DNA of 64,000 bases, from assembly GCA_937895705.1 (NCBI GenBank), contig CALBKM010000046.1, positions 108,727 to 172,726 on the forward strand, read 5' to 3'. Under the pieces are notes generated by a model, which was not told the origin of the DNA, did not search any database, and was given only the letters and a program-made list of their open reading frames with translations. The translations under genes were made by a program, and so were the position numbers. Numbering within the stretch: position 1 is the first letter of the stretch; each line of letters starts with the position of its first letter. Below are positions 50,885-60,637 of the stretch, piece by piece. The DNA comes from an uncultured Clostridia bacterium (GTDB lineage: Bacteria > Bacillota > Clostridia > Lachnospirales > Lachnospiraceae).

Positions 50885-51630
50885 AACAGATGCTCCTCAA
50901 TCCACCGTGCCACGCCGTCCTCGTCATTGCTTTCCGCGATTTCGTCCGCCACGGACTTAACCTCCGGGATGGCATTTTCTACCGCCACGCCAATTCCGCA
51001 AAGCTGCATGGATTCCGCATCATCCTGATCATCCCCGAAATACACCGCTTCATCAGGAGCTATTCCCAAGGCGTTAAGCATCACCTTAACGCCGTTTCTT
51101 TTATTTGCGTCATTACTCATAATCTGCACCAGATACCCATTTGCCACGGTACAGTGTAATCCTTCTGGAAGATTTTCTTTTACAAACTCCGCTGCGCCTT
51201 CACCGCTAACCAATATCTTATATGCCGTCTCTCCCACAGGCAACTTCGGAAACTTTGTATGTAACGTGTATTCAAACTCCGGAATATGTTCTGCGGCATA
51301 AAGGATTTCTCCCGTCTCCACGGAGAACAAAAACTCCTTTCGCCCACATACCTTAGCAAGCATTTCCTCCGCCGGTTCATCAGGAATTCCGTAGGTTAAC
51401 ACCTTGTCTCCTACCATTACTTTTGCCCCGTTCATCACTGTCACCGCATCAAAACCGATAACCGCATCATACTCTTTAACAGTACGCTCCGGTCTGGCGG
51501 TGGCCGCCATCACCTTAATTCCCCGGGCCTTGCATTTCTTCAGCACTTCTATTGTGTATGAAGACAAAGACTTGTCCGTGCGAAGCAAGGTTCTGTCTAA
51601 GTCTGTAATAATTGCTTTGATGTTCTTCAT
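50881..51630 (-). CDS. Cof-type HAD family phosphatase
   Basis: 249 residues. HAD motif I ITDLDRTLL, motif II AATARPERT, motif III Lys NKRNGVK and motif IV YFGDDQDD. The C2 cap of Cof/YbiV-type sugar-phosphate or flavin phosphatases lies between residues about 80 and 185. The substrate is unknown. Soluble. Overlaps the convergent XRE-receiver gene at its stop codon. Confidence 0.95.
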   Translation of the reverse strand: MKNIKAIITDLDRTLLRTDKSLSSYTIEVLKKCKARGIKVMAATARPERTVKEYDAVIGFDAVTVMNGAKVMVGDKVLTYGIPDEPAEEMLAKVCGRKEFLFSVETGEILYAAEHIPEFEYTLHTKFPKLPVGETAYKILVSGEGAAEFVKENLPEGLHCTVANGYLVQIMSNDANKRNGVKVMLNALGIAPDEAVYFGDDQDDAESMQLCGIGVAVENAIPEVKSVADEIAESNDEDGVARWIEEHLF

Positions 51631-51721
51631 TTCGGTATCCTCCCTAAAACAAAATGGCAGAAGCTTGTTTTCGAAAACAATTCCTCTACCATTATACTTA
51701 ACTCACCGCCGAATAGCAACC

Positions 51722-52510
51722 TTATCTTTCTGCCGCAAAACTCCTGTAAAACCTTCTACCAAGTCTCCTCTTTCCGGCCCTTGCCTCCATATACTCCCCA
51801 ATCATTTCCACCGCCATATCCACGCACTTCCAATATATCTTCTTCAACTCTCGGCAGCTTTCCATGCACCTCACACTGGGACGTTTTTTTATCACCAATC
51901 CGTACAGCAACCGATAAGTCCCCGTAGTCGCAAACAAAATCTGCAAAGTCGCCCGTTTCATTGCGCCTCTTGCGGAAAGAAAATGATGACACCGGAGCAT
52001 ATCTCGAAGCGTCCCTCTGATTTGTCGTACCGACAGCCACGGAAAGAACCGTTGAATCACCTCCGCATTTTCCGTCGTCGGCACCACATGTCCCGCCAAA
52101 GGGTATTCAAATGGATTTAACCCATCCGTCACCATAAGACTCCTGTCCAGTTCCGCCTCAATTTCCAGATGCCGGACTCCGTATTTATTCTCATACCCTG
52201 CAATATAATCATGACATTGTCCGTCCAGTGCAAAATGACAAATAAAACCCAACATATAAGAGAGTGCCTTCTCATCCCCGGTTAAAGACAAACTCCGTCG
52301 AAAGAATCCGTAGGCATTCCGCTTATGCATACGGAATCCGGTCAGGCTCACCGGATTTGCCAACGCTGCGTGATAATAAAACAATATATCCGGCCCATAA
52401 AGCCCGACATCAAACAAATCTTCATGTAAGTCCACAATTCTTCTGAGTCGTTCCGGCAGACGCTGTTTTACATCCTGCCCGAACCGAAAATGCGTATAAG
52501 TCGCCGGCAT
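51722..52510 (-). CDS. Zinc-dependent phospholipase C-like protein
   Basis: 262 residues. Matches the zinc-dependent phospholipase C/S1-P1 nuclease fold: N-terminal THFRFGQDV, LYGPDILFYY, FICHFALDGQCHDYI and HLEIEAELDRSLM, with His/Asp zinc ligands. There is no signal peptide, unlike the secreted clostridial toxins, so this is the common cytoplasmic Firmicutes homologue of unknown substrate. CGGAGG precedes the ATG. Monocistronic. Confidence 0.88.
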   Translation of the reverse strand: MPATYTHFRFGQDVKQRLPERLRRIVDLHEDLFDVGLYGPDILFYYHAALANPVSLTGFRMHKRNAYGFFRRSLSLTGDEKALSYMLGFICHFALDGQCHDYIAGYENKYGVRHLEIEAELDRSLMVTDGLNPFEYPLAGHVVPTTENAEVIQRFFPWLSVRQIRGTLRDMLRCHHFLSARGAMKRATLQILFATTGTYRLLYGLVIKKRPSVRCMESCRELKKIYWKCVDMAVEMIGEYMEARAGKRRLGRRFYRSFAAER

Positions 52511-52612
52511 ACCGAATCCTCCGTTTCAAAAGAGAACACATAAACTATGTTTAGTATGCACCGTTATCAACTGATAAACTCGTTATCTTCTCTTGGAAAA
52601 ATATAACAATTA

Positions 52613-52646
52613 ATTATAAAAGGAAGGCAGATGCCTTCCTTTCACT
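52613..52646 (-). terminator. Terminator of the glgB-mscS-glnN operon
   Basis: AAGGAAGGC (52620-52628) pairs perfectly with GCCTTCCTT (52633-52641), tetraloop AGAT. On the minus strand TTTTATAATT follows. Confidence 0.85.
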
Positions 52647-52696
52647 TTGCTCTGTTTATTATCCCAAAGTACCTGCAAACATTCAATTTCCTGTCT

Positions 52697-54805
52697 TTAC
52701 TGCTCAAACAGTAAATCGCCGTAACTCGGTACCGGCCAGTCCTTCTTTGCCACCAGCATCTCCAGCTTGTCAATCGGTGCACGGAGAGCCTCCATTGCCG
52801 GAACCACCGACTTACGGAAGTATAAGCCCTGCTCCTTACCGGCTGTCTTCTTACCGGCCTCTTCAATGCAAGCTTCCAATGTCTTCTGAGCTGCCCGGGC
52901 CGTTACCAAAAGCTCCGAAATTTCGGACAACATGGACGCCTGTACGGACACATCCGCACCCGGCACAGCCTGACGGATGGTATTGATGGAGTTTGCCAAT
53001 TCCGTTGTGTACTGAATCACCGCCGGAATGTACTGCTTAGCAGACATATCCACCATGGTTCTTGCTTCAATATTGATTGCCTTGGAATATATCTCATAGC
53101 TTACCTCGGCGCGGGAATGTAACTCTGCCTCGGAAAGTACATGATGCTTTTCAAAAATACGAACGGTCTTGTCGCTGACAAGGGCCGGAATGGACTCTAC
53201 CATGGACGCAATGTTCGGAAGACCTCTCCGTTCAGCTTCCTTTACCCATTCCTCGGAATAACCGTTACCGCTGAACACAATACGTTCATGCTTTCTGACG
53301 GTCTTTGCGATAAGCTCCTTTACCGCAGCCTCAAAATCCGCCGCCTGCTCCAACTCGTCCGCAAACTCACAAAGAGCTTCAGCCACAATAGTGTTCAGTA
53401 CGGAGTTCACATCCGCAATGGACATGGAAGAACCGACGGTACGGAACTCAAACTTATTTCCGGTAAACGCAAACGGAGACGTACGATTACGGTCCATTGC
53501 ATCCTTCTTTAATGCCGGAAGAGTATGTACACCGGTGTTCAGCTTACCGCCCTTCTTGGACTCGGTCGCCTCACCGTTTTCTTTAATCTGCGCCAAAATA
53601 TCCTCCAGCTGCTCACCCAGGAAGATAGAGATAATCGCAGGCGGAGCCTCGTGACCGCCCAATCTGTGGTCATTGCCCGGACAGGACGCGGAATAGCGAA
53701 GAAGCTCTGCATTCTCGTCCACAGCCTTTAAAATAGCGGACAGGAACAACAGGAAACGGATATTCTCGTGCGGCTTCTTGGTCGGCTTGAATAAATTCTC
53801 GCCGGTATCCGTTACCATGGACCAGTTGTTGTGCTTACCGGAACCGTTTACCCCAGCAAACGGCTTCTCGTGAAGCAGACACTCCATGCCGTGACGGTTT
53901 GCTACCTTCTTCATAACCTCCATAATCAGCTGGTTATGGTCGGTCGCAATATTCGCAATATCATAAATCGGAGCCAGCTCGTGCTGTGCCGGGGCCGCCT
54001 CATTGTGCTGAGTCTTGGCGGTAATACCGAGCTTCCACAGCTCTACGTTTAACTCCTTCATGAAAGAAGCAACCTTCTCCTTTAAGGTACCGAAATAGTG
54101 GTCGTCCATCTCCTGGCCCTTCGGCGGCATAGCACCGAACAAGGTTCGTCCGGTAAAGATAAGGTCTTTTCTCTTTAAAAACTTGGCTCGGTCAACCAAG
54201 AAGTACTCCTGCTCCGGACCTACGGAACAGGAAATGCTCTTTACATCGTCATTGCCGAACAATTTCAAAATACGGAGCACCTGGGTATTTAACGCTTCCA
54301 TGGAGCGAAGAAGCGGAGTCTTTTTGTCCAACGCCTCTCCGGTATAAGAACAGAAGGCTGTCGGAATGCAAAGGGTAACTCCTGCCGCATCCTCACGGAC
54401 AAAAGCCGGAGATGTACAGTCCCATGCGGTGTATCCCCGGGCCTCAAAAGTCGCACGAAGTCCGCCGTTCGGGAAACTGGAAGCATCGGATTCACCCTTA
54501 ATAAGCTCTTTTCCCGAAAACTCCATCATTACCTTTCCGCCCGGTGCCGGAGTAATAAATGCATCATGCTTTTCCGCAGTAATACCGGTCATCGGCTGGA
54601 ACCAATGAGAATAATGGGTAGCCCCCTTCTCGATTGCCCAGTCTTTCATGGCATTTGCTACCACTTCCGCCACCTGTGCATCCAATTCTTCTCCGTTTTC
54701 GATTGTCTTTTTTAAAGCTGCATATGTTTCTTCCGGAAGGCGTTCCGCCATGACTGTGTCGTTAAACACGTCAATCCCGAAAAAATCCGTTACCTTTTCT
54801 GACAT
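52697..54805 (-). CDS. glnN: Glutamine synthetase type III
   Basis: About 702 residues, the long GSIII form (about 700 against 450 for GSI). Makes glutamine from glutamate, ammonia and ATP. Seen: THYSHWFQPMTG, SCSVGPEQEYFLVD, KTQHNEAAPAQHELAP, NGSGKHNNWSM and GGHEAPPAIISIFLGE, the conserved active-site blocks. The start at MSEKVTDFF is preferred: GAGGGAG lies about 10 nt upstream, and the ATG six codons earlier has no good site. Last gene of the glgB-mscS-glnN run, with a terminator after it. Confidence 0.96.
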   Translation of the reverse strand: MSEKVTDFFGIDVFNDTVMAERLPEETYAALKKTIENGEELDAQVAEVVANAMKDWAIEKGATHYSHWFQPMTGITAEKHDAFITPAPGGKVMMEFSGKELIKGESDASSFPNGGLRATFEARGYTAWDCTSPAFVREDAAGVTLCIPTAFCSYTGEALDKKTPLLRSMEALNTQVLRILKLFGNDDVKSISCSVGPEQEYFLVDRAKFLKRKDLIFTGRTLFGAMPPKGQEMDDHYFGTLKEKVASFMKELNVELWKLGITAKTQHNEAAPAQHELAPIYDIANIATDHNQLIMEVMKKVANRHGMECLLHEKPFAGVNGSGKHNNWSMVTDTGENLFKPTKKPHENIRFLLFLSAILKAVDENAELLRYSASCPGNDHRLGGHEAPPAIISIFLGEQLEDILAQIKENGEATESKKGGKLNTGVHTLPALKKDAMDRNRTSPFAFTGNKFEFRTVGSSMSIADVNSVLNTIVAEALCEFADELEQAADFEAAVKELIAKTVRKHERIVFSGNGYSEEWVKEAERRGLPNIASMVESIPALVSDKTVRIFEKHHVLSEAELHSRAEVSYEIYSKAINIEARTMVDMSAKQYIPAVIQYTTELANSINTIRQAVPGADVSVQASMLSEISELLVTARAAQKTLEACIEEAGKKTAGKEQGLYFRKSVVPAMEALRAPIDKLEMLVAKKDWPVPSYGDLLFEQ

Positions 54806-54829
54806 ACCGGTAATCTCCCTCATTATCTC

Positions 54830-55657
54830 TTATTTATTCTTAATCATAACATCCAACTGGTTGAACGGAATGCTGATACCCGCAGCGTCAAACTTCTCCT
54901 TAATCTGCTCGGTAGCTTCCCACTTTGCGGTCCAGTAATCCTCTGCCTTTACCCAGAAACGAAGTCCCAAATCAATGGAGCTGGCTTCATAACTGTTCAC
55001 ATACACCTGTACCGGATGTCCTTCATCTTCAAAAGAATACTCCAAATCGGAAGCAATGTCAAATAAAATCGCTTTTACCTTCTTCATATCGCTACCGTAA
55101 TCCACGGAAGCCACCAAATCCACACGACGAATCGGTTCCTGACTGACGTTGACTAAATTGCTGTTGGAAAGCGTTCCGTTCGGAAGCACTACCACACGAT
55201 TATCCCCGGTACGAAGCTTCGTGTAGAAAATATCAATACCGGTAACGGTACCTTCCATGCCATTTACCACAATGTAATCACCGATTTTAAACGGCTTTAA
55301 TATTAAAATCAGCACGCCTCCCGCAAAATTGGAGAGACTTCCCTGTAAAGCAAGACCGATAGCAAGTCCGGCAGAACCGAGAAGTGCAATAACGGAACCG
55401 GTCTCAATGCCTACCGTACCTGCCAGAATCACAATCAGAATGCCATTCAGCAAAATACGAATCAGAGACATCAGAAAACTTTCCACACCATCATCAAAAT
55501 CGGTCTTATCAAAAGCATGCTTCACAAATTTTAATATAAGCTTAATTACCTTCCTGCCGATAAACCAGATTAAAAGTGCTGCTACAATAATCTTTACAAT
55601 TTCGAACGCCTTCGGCCATGCCGCATCCAGAAATGATTCTAAAACTGTCCAGTCCAT
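54830..55657 (-). CDS. Small-conductance mechanosensitive channel (MscS family)
   Basis: 275 residues. Three membrane helices (about 15-35, 58-80, 85-110; the last contains the pore GSAGLAIGLALQGSLSNFAGG), a beta-domain (VNGMEGTVTGIDIFYTKLRTGDNR) and a C-terminal alpha/beta domain. Opens under membrane tension to release osmolytes. AGGAGG precedes the ATG. Co-oriented between glgB and glnN with 18- and 24-bp gaps. Confidence 0.95.
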   Translation of the reverse strand: MDWTVLESFLDAAWPKAFEIVKIIVAALLIWFIGRKVIKLILKFVKHAFDKTDFDDGVESFLMSLIRILLNGILIVILAGTVGIETGSVIALLGSAGLAIGLALQGSLSNFAGGVLILILKPFKIGDYIVVNGMEGTVTGIDIFYTKLRTGDNRVVVLPNGTLSNSNLVNVSQEPIRRVDLVASVDYGSDMKKVKAILFDIASDLEYSFEDEGHPVQVYVNSYEASSIDLGLRFWVKAEDYWTAKWEATEQIKEKFDAAGISIPFNQLDVMIKNK

Positions 55658-55675
55658 CCTTTGTTCCTCCTAAAT

Positions 55676-58015
55676 TTATTTATCCTTTTCCACTGCTTTA
55701 ACAGAAATCTTTTTCGCCGGAGTCTTCTTGTCCGCAGACTTTGCCTTACATTCTTTCTTTGCAGTTGTTCCCTTCTTTGCTACAGATTTCTTTTCACCGG
55801 TCTTTGCTTTCGGTTCTTCCTCCTCACAGGAGAACACCATCATGGAAAGTCCCGGAATCGTAAGTTCGATGGAGTTGTCACGGTTGTTCCAATTCACCGG
55901 CTTGGACCGTTTCGCACGAGGATTCCCCTCACCGTTCCCTCCGAACTCCGCTTTGCTGCTGTTAAAAATCTCTTTAAACTTCCCGGCAAACGGTACACCT
56001 ACACGATACTCCGTATGGGTCACCGGTGTAAAATTACATACCACAAGAAGCTGTTCCTTACTGTCTTTCGAACGGCGAAGGAAGGTAATGATACTGCGGT
56101 CCGCATCCATACAGTCAATCCATTCAAAGCCTTCCTGTACATAATCACCTTCATACAGTGCCGGATGAGATGTGTACAGATGATTCAGTGCCTTGTAATA
56201 GTTCTGCATCTGACGATGGGACTCATACTGTTCCGTAAGCTCCCATTCCAGACTCTTGGCTTCGTTCCATTCCGCGAACTGGGCAAAATCCTGTCCCATA
56301 AACAACAGTTTCTTCCCCGGATGAGTCATCATGTAACCGTAAGCCGCCCGGAGATTATCAAACTTCTGCTCGTATGTTCCCGGCATTTTATTCACCATGG
56401 AACCCTTTCCGTGTACCACTTCGTCATGGGAAAGCACCAGTACAAAATTTTCGCTGTGGGCATACAGAATACTGAAGGTTAGCGCCCCCTGATTTCCCTT
56501 CCGGTACACCGGGTCCGCCTTCATATAATTGGTAAAATCGTTCATCCAACCCATATTCCATTTGAAATCAAAACCCAAACCGTCGTCTTCTACCCCATGC
56601 GTCACCTTCGGCCATGCCGTAGACTCCTCCGCAATCATCACAACACCCGGGTTTCTTTTCTTCATCATGGAATTCAGATGTTTAAACAACTCAATTGCTT
56701 CTAAATTCTCGTTACCTCCATACTTATTGGCTACCCACTCGCCGTCCTGCTTCCCGTAATCCAGATAAAGCATAGACGCAACCGCATCAATACGGATACC
56801 GTCGGCATGGAACTCTTCTGCCCAATACATGGCATTCGCAATTAAGAAATTGGACACCTGCGGTCTGCCGTAGTTGAATATCAAAGTGCCCCAATGCGGG
56901 TGACTGCCCTGACGCGGATCCTTGTGTTCGTAAAGACATGTTCCGTCAAACTCTGCAAGACCGAAGGTGTCTCGCGGAAAATGCGCCGGTACCCAGTCTA
57001 AAATCACACCGATATTCCGCTCGTGCATATAATTTACAAAAAACTTAAAGTCTTCCGGCGTACCGTAACGAGCCGTCGGGGCATAATAGCCGGTTACCTG
57101 ATATCCCCAGGAACCGTCAAACGGATGCTCCATCACCGGAAGTAACTCGATGTGAGTGTATCCCATTTCTTTCACATAATCCGCTACCAGCACTGCCAGT
57201 TCGCGGTAATTGTAAAAGCTTCCGTCCTCTTCCGCCGGCTTCTTAAAAGAGCCGAGATGAAGTTCGTAAATCGACATCGGCTTTTCTTTGGACAAAACCT
57301 TTGCCTTTTCCTTCTGCCAAGTCCCATCCTTCCAGTCAAACGAAGAAGAATCAAACACCACCGAAGCCGTATCCGGGCGCTTCTGCGCCGAAAAAGCAAA
57401 CGGGTCGGCCTTTAACACGGAAAGGCCTCCTTTTATTTTTATCTCATACTTATAAATATCACCTTGTTTTACACCCGGTACAAAAAGTTCGAAAATACCG
57501 TACTTTTCATGGCGGTGCATCGGAAGCCGTCTTCCGTCCCAGAAATTAAAATCACCTACAACACTGACACGAATGGCATTCGGTGCCCATACGGCAAACC
57601 GCACACCGTCCACACCGTCTACAGTCATCGGGTGGGCTCCCAGCATTTTATACGCCTCATAGTGGATTCCCTCGGAAAAGGCCTCCATCTCCTTCTCGGA
57701 CAACGTAGTACCGAACCGGTAAACATCTTCCGTCTCCGTTTCTCCGGATTCGTATTTTACAAGATACCGATAGGTCTTCATAGTTTTTTGTTCCATCAGC
57801 ACAGCAAAAAAGCCGCTTTCATCCGCACATTCCATCGGATACTCTTTTCCGCGATAAAGAACGCTTACTCCGCTGGCATCCGGAAAATATGCCTGAATCA
57901 GGGTGCCGTTTTCGGTCCTATGCGCACCTAAGAAATCATAAGGCTTGTCCTCTTCCGCATATACCACGGCTTCGATTCTTCCCCAATGCATCATGTCGTA
58001 CAAATTTTTTTCCAT
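55676..58015 (-). CDS. glgB: 1,4-alpha-glucan branching enzyme with Lys-rich tail
   Basis: 779 residues. Makes alpha-1,6 branches in glycogen. N-terminal CBM48-type domain (LGAHPMTVDGVDGVRFAVWAP), GH13 barrel with DWVPAHFPRD, nucleophile Asp in GIRIDAVASMLY, acid/base Glu in MIAEESTAWP and the LSHDEVVHGKGSM motif, then the C-terminal beta domain. The last 45-50 residues are an unusual Lys/Ala-rich tail (AKTGEKKSVAKKGTTAKK onward), absent from typical GlgB. AGGAGGG precedes the ATG. First gene of the glgB-mscS-glnN run; no other glycogen genes are nearby. Confidence 0.97.
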   Translation of the reverse strand: MEKNLYDMMHWGRIEAVVYAEEDKPYDFLGAHRTENGTLIQAYFPDASGVSVLYRGKEYPMECADESGFFAVLMEQKTMKTYRYLVKYESGETETEDVYRFGTTLSEKEMEAFSEGIHYEAYKMLGAHPMTVDGVDGVRFAVWAPNAIRVSVVGDFNFWDGRRLPMHRHEKYGIFELFVPGVKQGDIYKYEIKIKGGLSVLKADPFAFSAQKRPDTASVVFDSSSFDWKDGTWQKEKAKVLSKEKPMSIYELHLGSFKKPAEEDGSFYNYRELAVLVADYVKEMGYTHIELLPVMEHPFDGSWGYQVTGYYAPTARYGTPEDFKFFVNYMHERNIGVILDWVPAHFPRDTFGLAEFDGTCLYEHKDPRQGSHPHWGTLIFNYGRPQVSNFLIANAMYWAEEFHADGIRIDAVASMLYLDYGKQDGEWVANKYGGNENLEAIELFKHLNSMMKKRNPGVVMIAEESTAWPKVTHGVEDDGLGFDFKWNMGWMNDFTNYMKADPVYRKGNQGALTFSILYAHSENFVLVLSHDEVVHGKGSMVNKMPGTYEQKFDNLRAAYGYMMTHPGKKLLFMGQDFAQFAEWNEAKSLEWELTEQYESHRQMQNYYKALNHLYTSHPALYEGDYVQEGFEWIDCMDADRSIITFLRRSKDSKEQLLVVCNFTPVTHTEYRVGVPFAGKFKEIFNSSKAEFGGNGEGNPRAKRSKPVNWNNRDNSIELTIPGLSMMVFSCEEEEPKAKTGEKKSVAKKGTTAKKECKAKSADKKTPAKKISVKAVEKDK

Positions 58016-58046
58016 AGAACCCTCCTGACTGAATTTTGTCGGTTAC

Positions 58047-58811
58047 CTACTCATTATACCATCGGTCAACACCAGACTCTTCGTCCGTAGTCTCTTCCAC
58101 CGGCATATAACGTTTCAACACATGCTCCATCGGAAAAGATGCAAGTAAAGTATACACACCCGGCAGTATAATTAAAAGCGGCGGCATAAAAAAGAATGAA
58201 TAATACATTAATACCGCAGTTCCGATAAACATTACCGCAAGAAGCAGCGTCCATCCGATATGACGGAACGACATAAAGAATGCCCACTTAATCAAGTTCT
58301 TTGTAGTTACCGTAAAACGGGACAATACCGGAAAAATGTAAATCGCAGAAAATATAGTAAACACAACAAGGACGATAAACGCCCCCAGCATAAATCCGCC
58401 GACTTTCGAACCGTTTTGGGACAATTCCAATAAATACATAAAATCGACAATTCCCACAAAAACCAACACTTCGTACATAACCCCAAGGAACACGCCCTGC
58501 TTAAAATTCAGTTTAAAAGAACGGAAAAACTCCTTAAACAAATAACTGCGTTCTCTGCGGATTACCTTCATTACGGTATAATAAAATGCTGTACTTGACG
58601 GTCCGATCAAACTGGTAAGTGCCGCAGCCAGCAAAAGAATCGCGAAGAAAGGCGCACTTCCCACAATCACCTTTCCCGTACCGATCAAATAGCCGAGAAT
58701 CGTCAAACCGGATATACTGAGTAACAGCCACATAAGGCTGAGCACCAGCATGTCAAAAATCTTACTCATCAAAACAAAAAACTTGTTGTCGGAACTAAAA
58801 AATCCACTCAT
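58047..58811 (-). CDS. YesL family (DUF624) membrane protein
   Basis: 254 residues with about five to six membrane helices, starting MSGFFSSDNKFFVLM and including NLIKWAFFMSFRHIGWTLLL; similar to Bacillus YesL of rhamnogalacturonan loci. The function is unknown, although YesL-like genes often accompany sugar transporters. It lies 31 bp upstream of glgB on the same strand, so co-transcription with the glycogen gene is possible. GGAAGG precedes the ATG. Confidence 0.85.
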   Translation of the reverse strand: MSGFFSSDNKFFVLMSKIFDMLVLSLMWLLLSISGLTILGYLIGTGKVIVGSAPFFAILLLAAALTSLIGPSSTAFYYTVMKVIRRERSYLFKEFFRSFKLNFKQGVFLGVMYEVLVFVGIVDFMYLLELSQNGSKVGGFMLGAFIVLVVFTIFSAIYIFPVLSRFTVTTKNLIKWAFFMSFRHIGWTLLLAVMFIGTAVLMYYSFFFMPPLLIILPGVYTLLASFPMEHVLKRYMPVEETTDEESGVDRWYNE

Positions 58812-58905
58812 TATAATATCCTTCCTTTTATCCTGTCACAGTTCACGCGTTCCCCTAATCACACTTCACTCTGTGTCTTATTATTCTAATCTATTCTATC
58901 ACATT

Positions 58906-60624
58906 TTACCGGAACTGTGAAGCATAAAGTTTATAATAAAACCCTTGTTTTCGCATCAATTCGCTGTGAGTTCCGCTTTCCTCGATTTCTCCGTTGTTTA
59001 CAACGATAATTCTGTCCGCATTTTGGATTGTGGACAGCCGGTGCGCAATCACAAAGCAGGTCTTTCCTTCCATCAGCTTTAACATTGCGGCGCGGATCCG
59101 AAGCTCCGTTCTCGTATCGACATTCGACGTCGCTTCGTCTAAAATAAGCATCTTTGCCTCGGAAAGCATTGCCCTGGCTATGGTCAACAGCTGCTTCTGC
59201 CCTTTGGAAAGGTTCACGCCATCCTCTGTGATTACGGTATCGTACCCCTCCGGAAGCCGCTTTACAAACTCATGTACCCCCGCCGCCTTTGCCGCAGCAA
59301 TGACCTCTTCTCTTGTGGCTCCTTCTCTTCCGTAGGCAATATTTTCATGCACCGTCCCCTCAAACACCCAGGTATCCTGTAATACCATGGCATAAGAGGA
59401 CCGCAGACTCTTCATGGTCACCTCCCGGTTCTCATGCCCGTCCACACGGATTTCCCCTCTTTGCGGATCATAAAAACGCATGAGAAGATTAATTACGGTT
59501 GTCTTTCCCGCTCCGGTAGGACCTACAATTGCCACCAGTTCTCCCGGCTTTGCCTCCATAGACCAGTTTTTGATAATCTGCTTTTCCGGTACATAGGAAA
59601 AATCCACGTTTTTCATGGTAACGTTTCCCTTTACTCCGGTAAGCTCAATTGCACCGTAAATATCCTCTGCTTCCGCCGGCTCCTCAATGACACGGAACAC
59701 ACGCTCCGCCGCGGAAAGCGCGGACTGGATTTCACTGATGACATTGGCCAACTCGTTAATCGGTCCCGAAAACTTCCGTGAATACAGCACAAAGGAAGAA
59801 ATATCACCGAGAGAAAGCTTCTTCAGCAGATACAACACCGATCCCGCCACCGTCACCGCCGTCAGGGAACAGTTGTTAATAAAGTTGACCGTCGGTCCGA
59901 TCATGCTACCGTAATACTCCGCATTATAGTAGGCCGTTACCGCCTCCTCGTTCTGCTTGTCAAAGCGGTCCGTCATAACCTGTTCCTTCGCATAGGCCTG
60001 AATGGTCTTCTGACCGGTAATCAACTCCTCTACCATACCGTTCAATTCACCGGCTTTTGCGGAGCGCTTCCGAAACATCGGCTTTGTCTTCTTTGCCATA
60101 AAACGAGTGTAATACACAGACAACGGTATCATCAGAAACATTACCACCACAAGGGGCGGTGAAATAATAAGCATCATCACCAAAGAACCGATTACGGTAA
60201 CAAATCCGGCGACTACCTGTACAAAATCATTGGATACCGAGGTAGAAATCACGTCGATATCATAAGACACTCTGCTGATAATATCCCCCGCCTGATTGCG
60301 GTCGAAATAACTGACCGGAAGTTCCAGAAGTCGGTCAAACACCTGCTGCCGCATTCGTGCCGCCATACGTTGCGCAATCCTCAGCATCAATATGGACAAC
60401 GCATAAGAAAGTAACGCCGAAACCACGTAAAAAGCAATCATGAGTCCCGCATAATACCAGACCGTATCAAAATCTACCTTCCCTTTTCCCGGAGCAATGG
60501 CGTCCACTGCCTTACCGGACAAGGACGGCCCCACAAGCGCCAGCAAATTACTGGAAATTGCCAACACCAGGGCAAGCAACAGATGATATTTAAAATTCGC
60601 CATATAACGCAACAATCGTTTCAT
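58906..60624 (-). CDS. Heterodimeric ABC exporter subunit with canonical catalytic site
   Basis: 572 residues. Six membrane helices (about 15-310) and ATPase: Walker A GPTGAGKTT, Walker B MLILDEATSNVD with catalytic Glu, H-loop VIAHRLST, but a variant signature NLSKGQKQL instead of LSGGQ. Its partner (60638-62374) has the reverse pattern. Such asymmetry is typical of BmrCD/TM287-288 type exporters, in which only one ATP site is fully active. The two genes are 13 bp apart. Confidence 0.94.
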   Translation of the reverse strand: MKRLLRYMANFKYHLLLALVLAISSNLLALVGPSLSGKAVDAIAPGKGKVDFDTVWYYAGLMIAFYVVSALLSYALSILMLRIAQRMAARMRQQVFDRLLELPVSYFDRNQAGDIISRVSYDIDVISTSVSNDFVQVVAGFVTVIGSLVMMLIISPPLVVVMFLMIPLSVYYTRFMAKKTKPMFRKRSAKAGELNGMVEELITGQKTIQAYAKEQVMTDRFDKQNEEAVTAYYNAEYYGSMIGPTVNFINNCSLTAVTVAGSVLYLLKKLSLGDISSFVLYSRKFSGPINELANVISEIQSALSAAERVFRVIEEPAEAEDIYGAIELTGVKGNVTMKNVDFSYVPEKQIIKNWSMEAKPGELVAIVGPTGAGKTTVINLLMRFYDPQRGEIRVDGHENREVTMKSLRSSYAMVLQDTWVFEGTVHENIAYGREGATREEVIAAAKAAGVHEFVKRLPEGYDTVITEDGVNLSKGQKQLLTIARAMLSEAKMLILDEATSNVDTRTELRIRAAMLKLMEGKTCFVIAHRLSTIQNADRIIVVNNGEIEESGTHSELMRKQGFYYKLYASQFR

Positions 60625-60637
60625 CCTCGCTCACCCC

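Noticed and set aside
51722..52510. Secreted phospholipase C toxin
   Set aside because: It lacks a signal peptide and the C-terminal membrane-binding domain of clostridial alpha-toxins.
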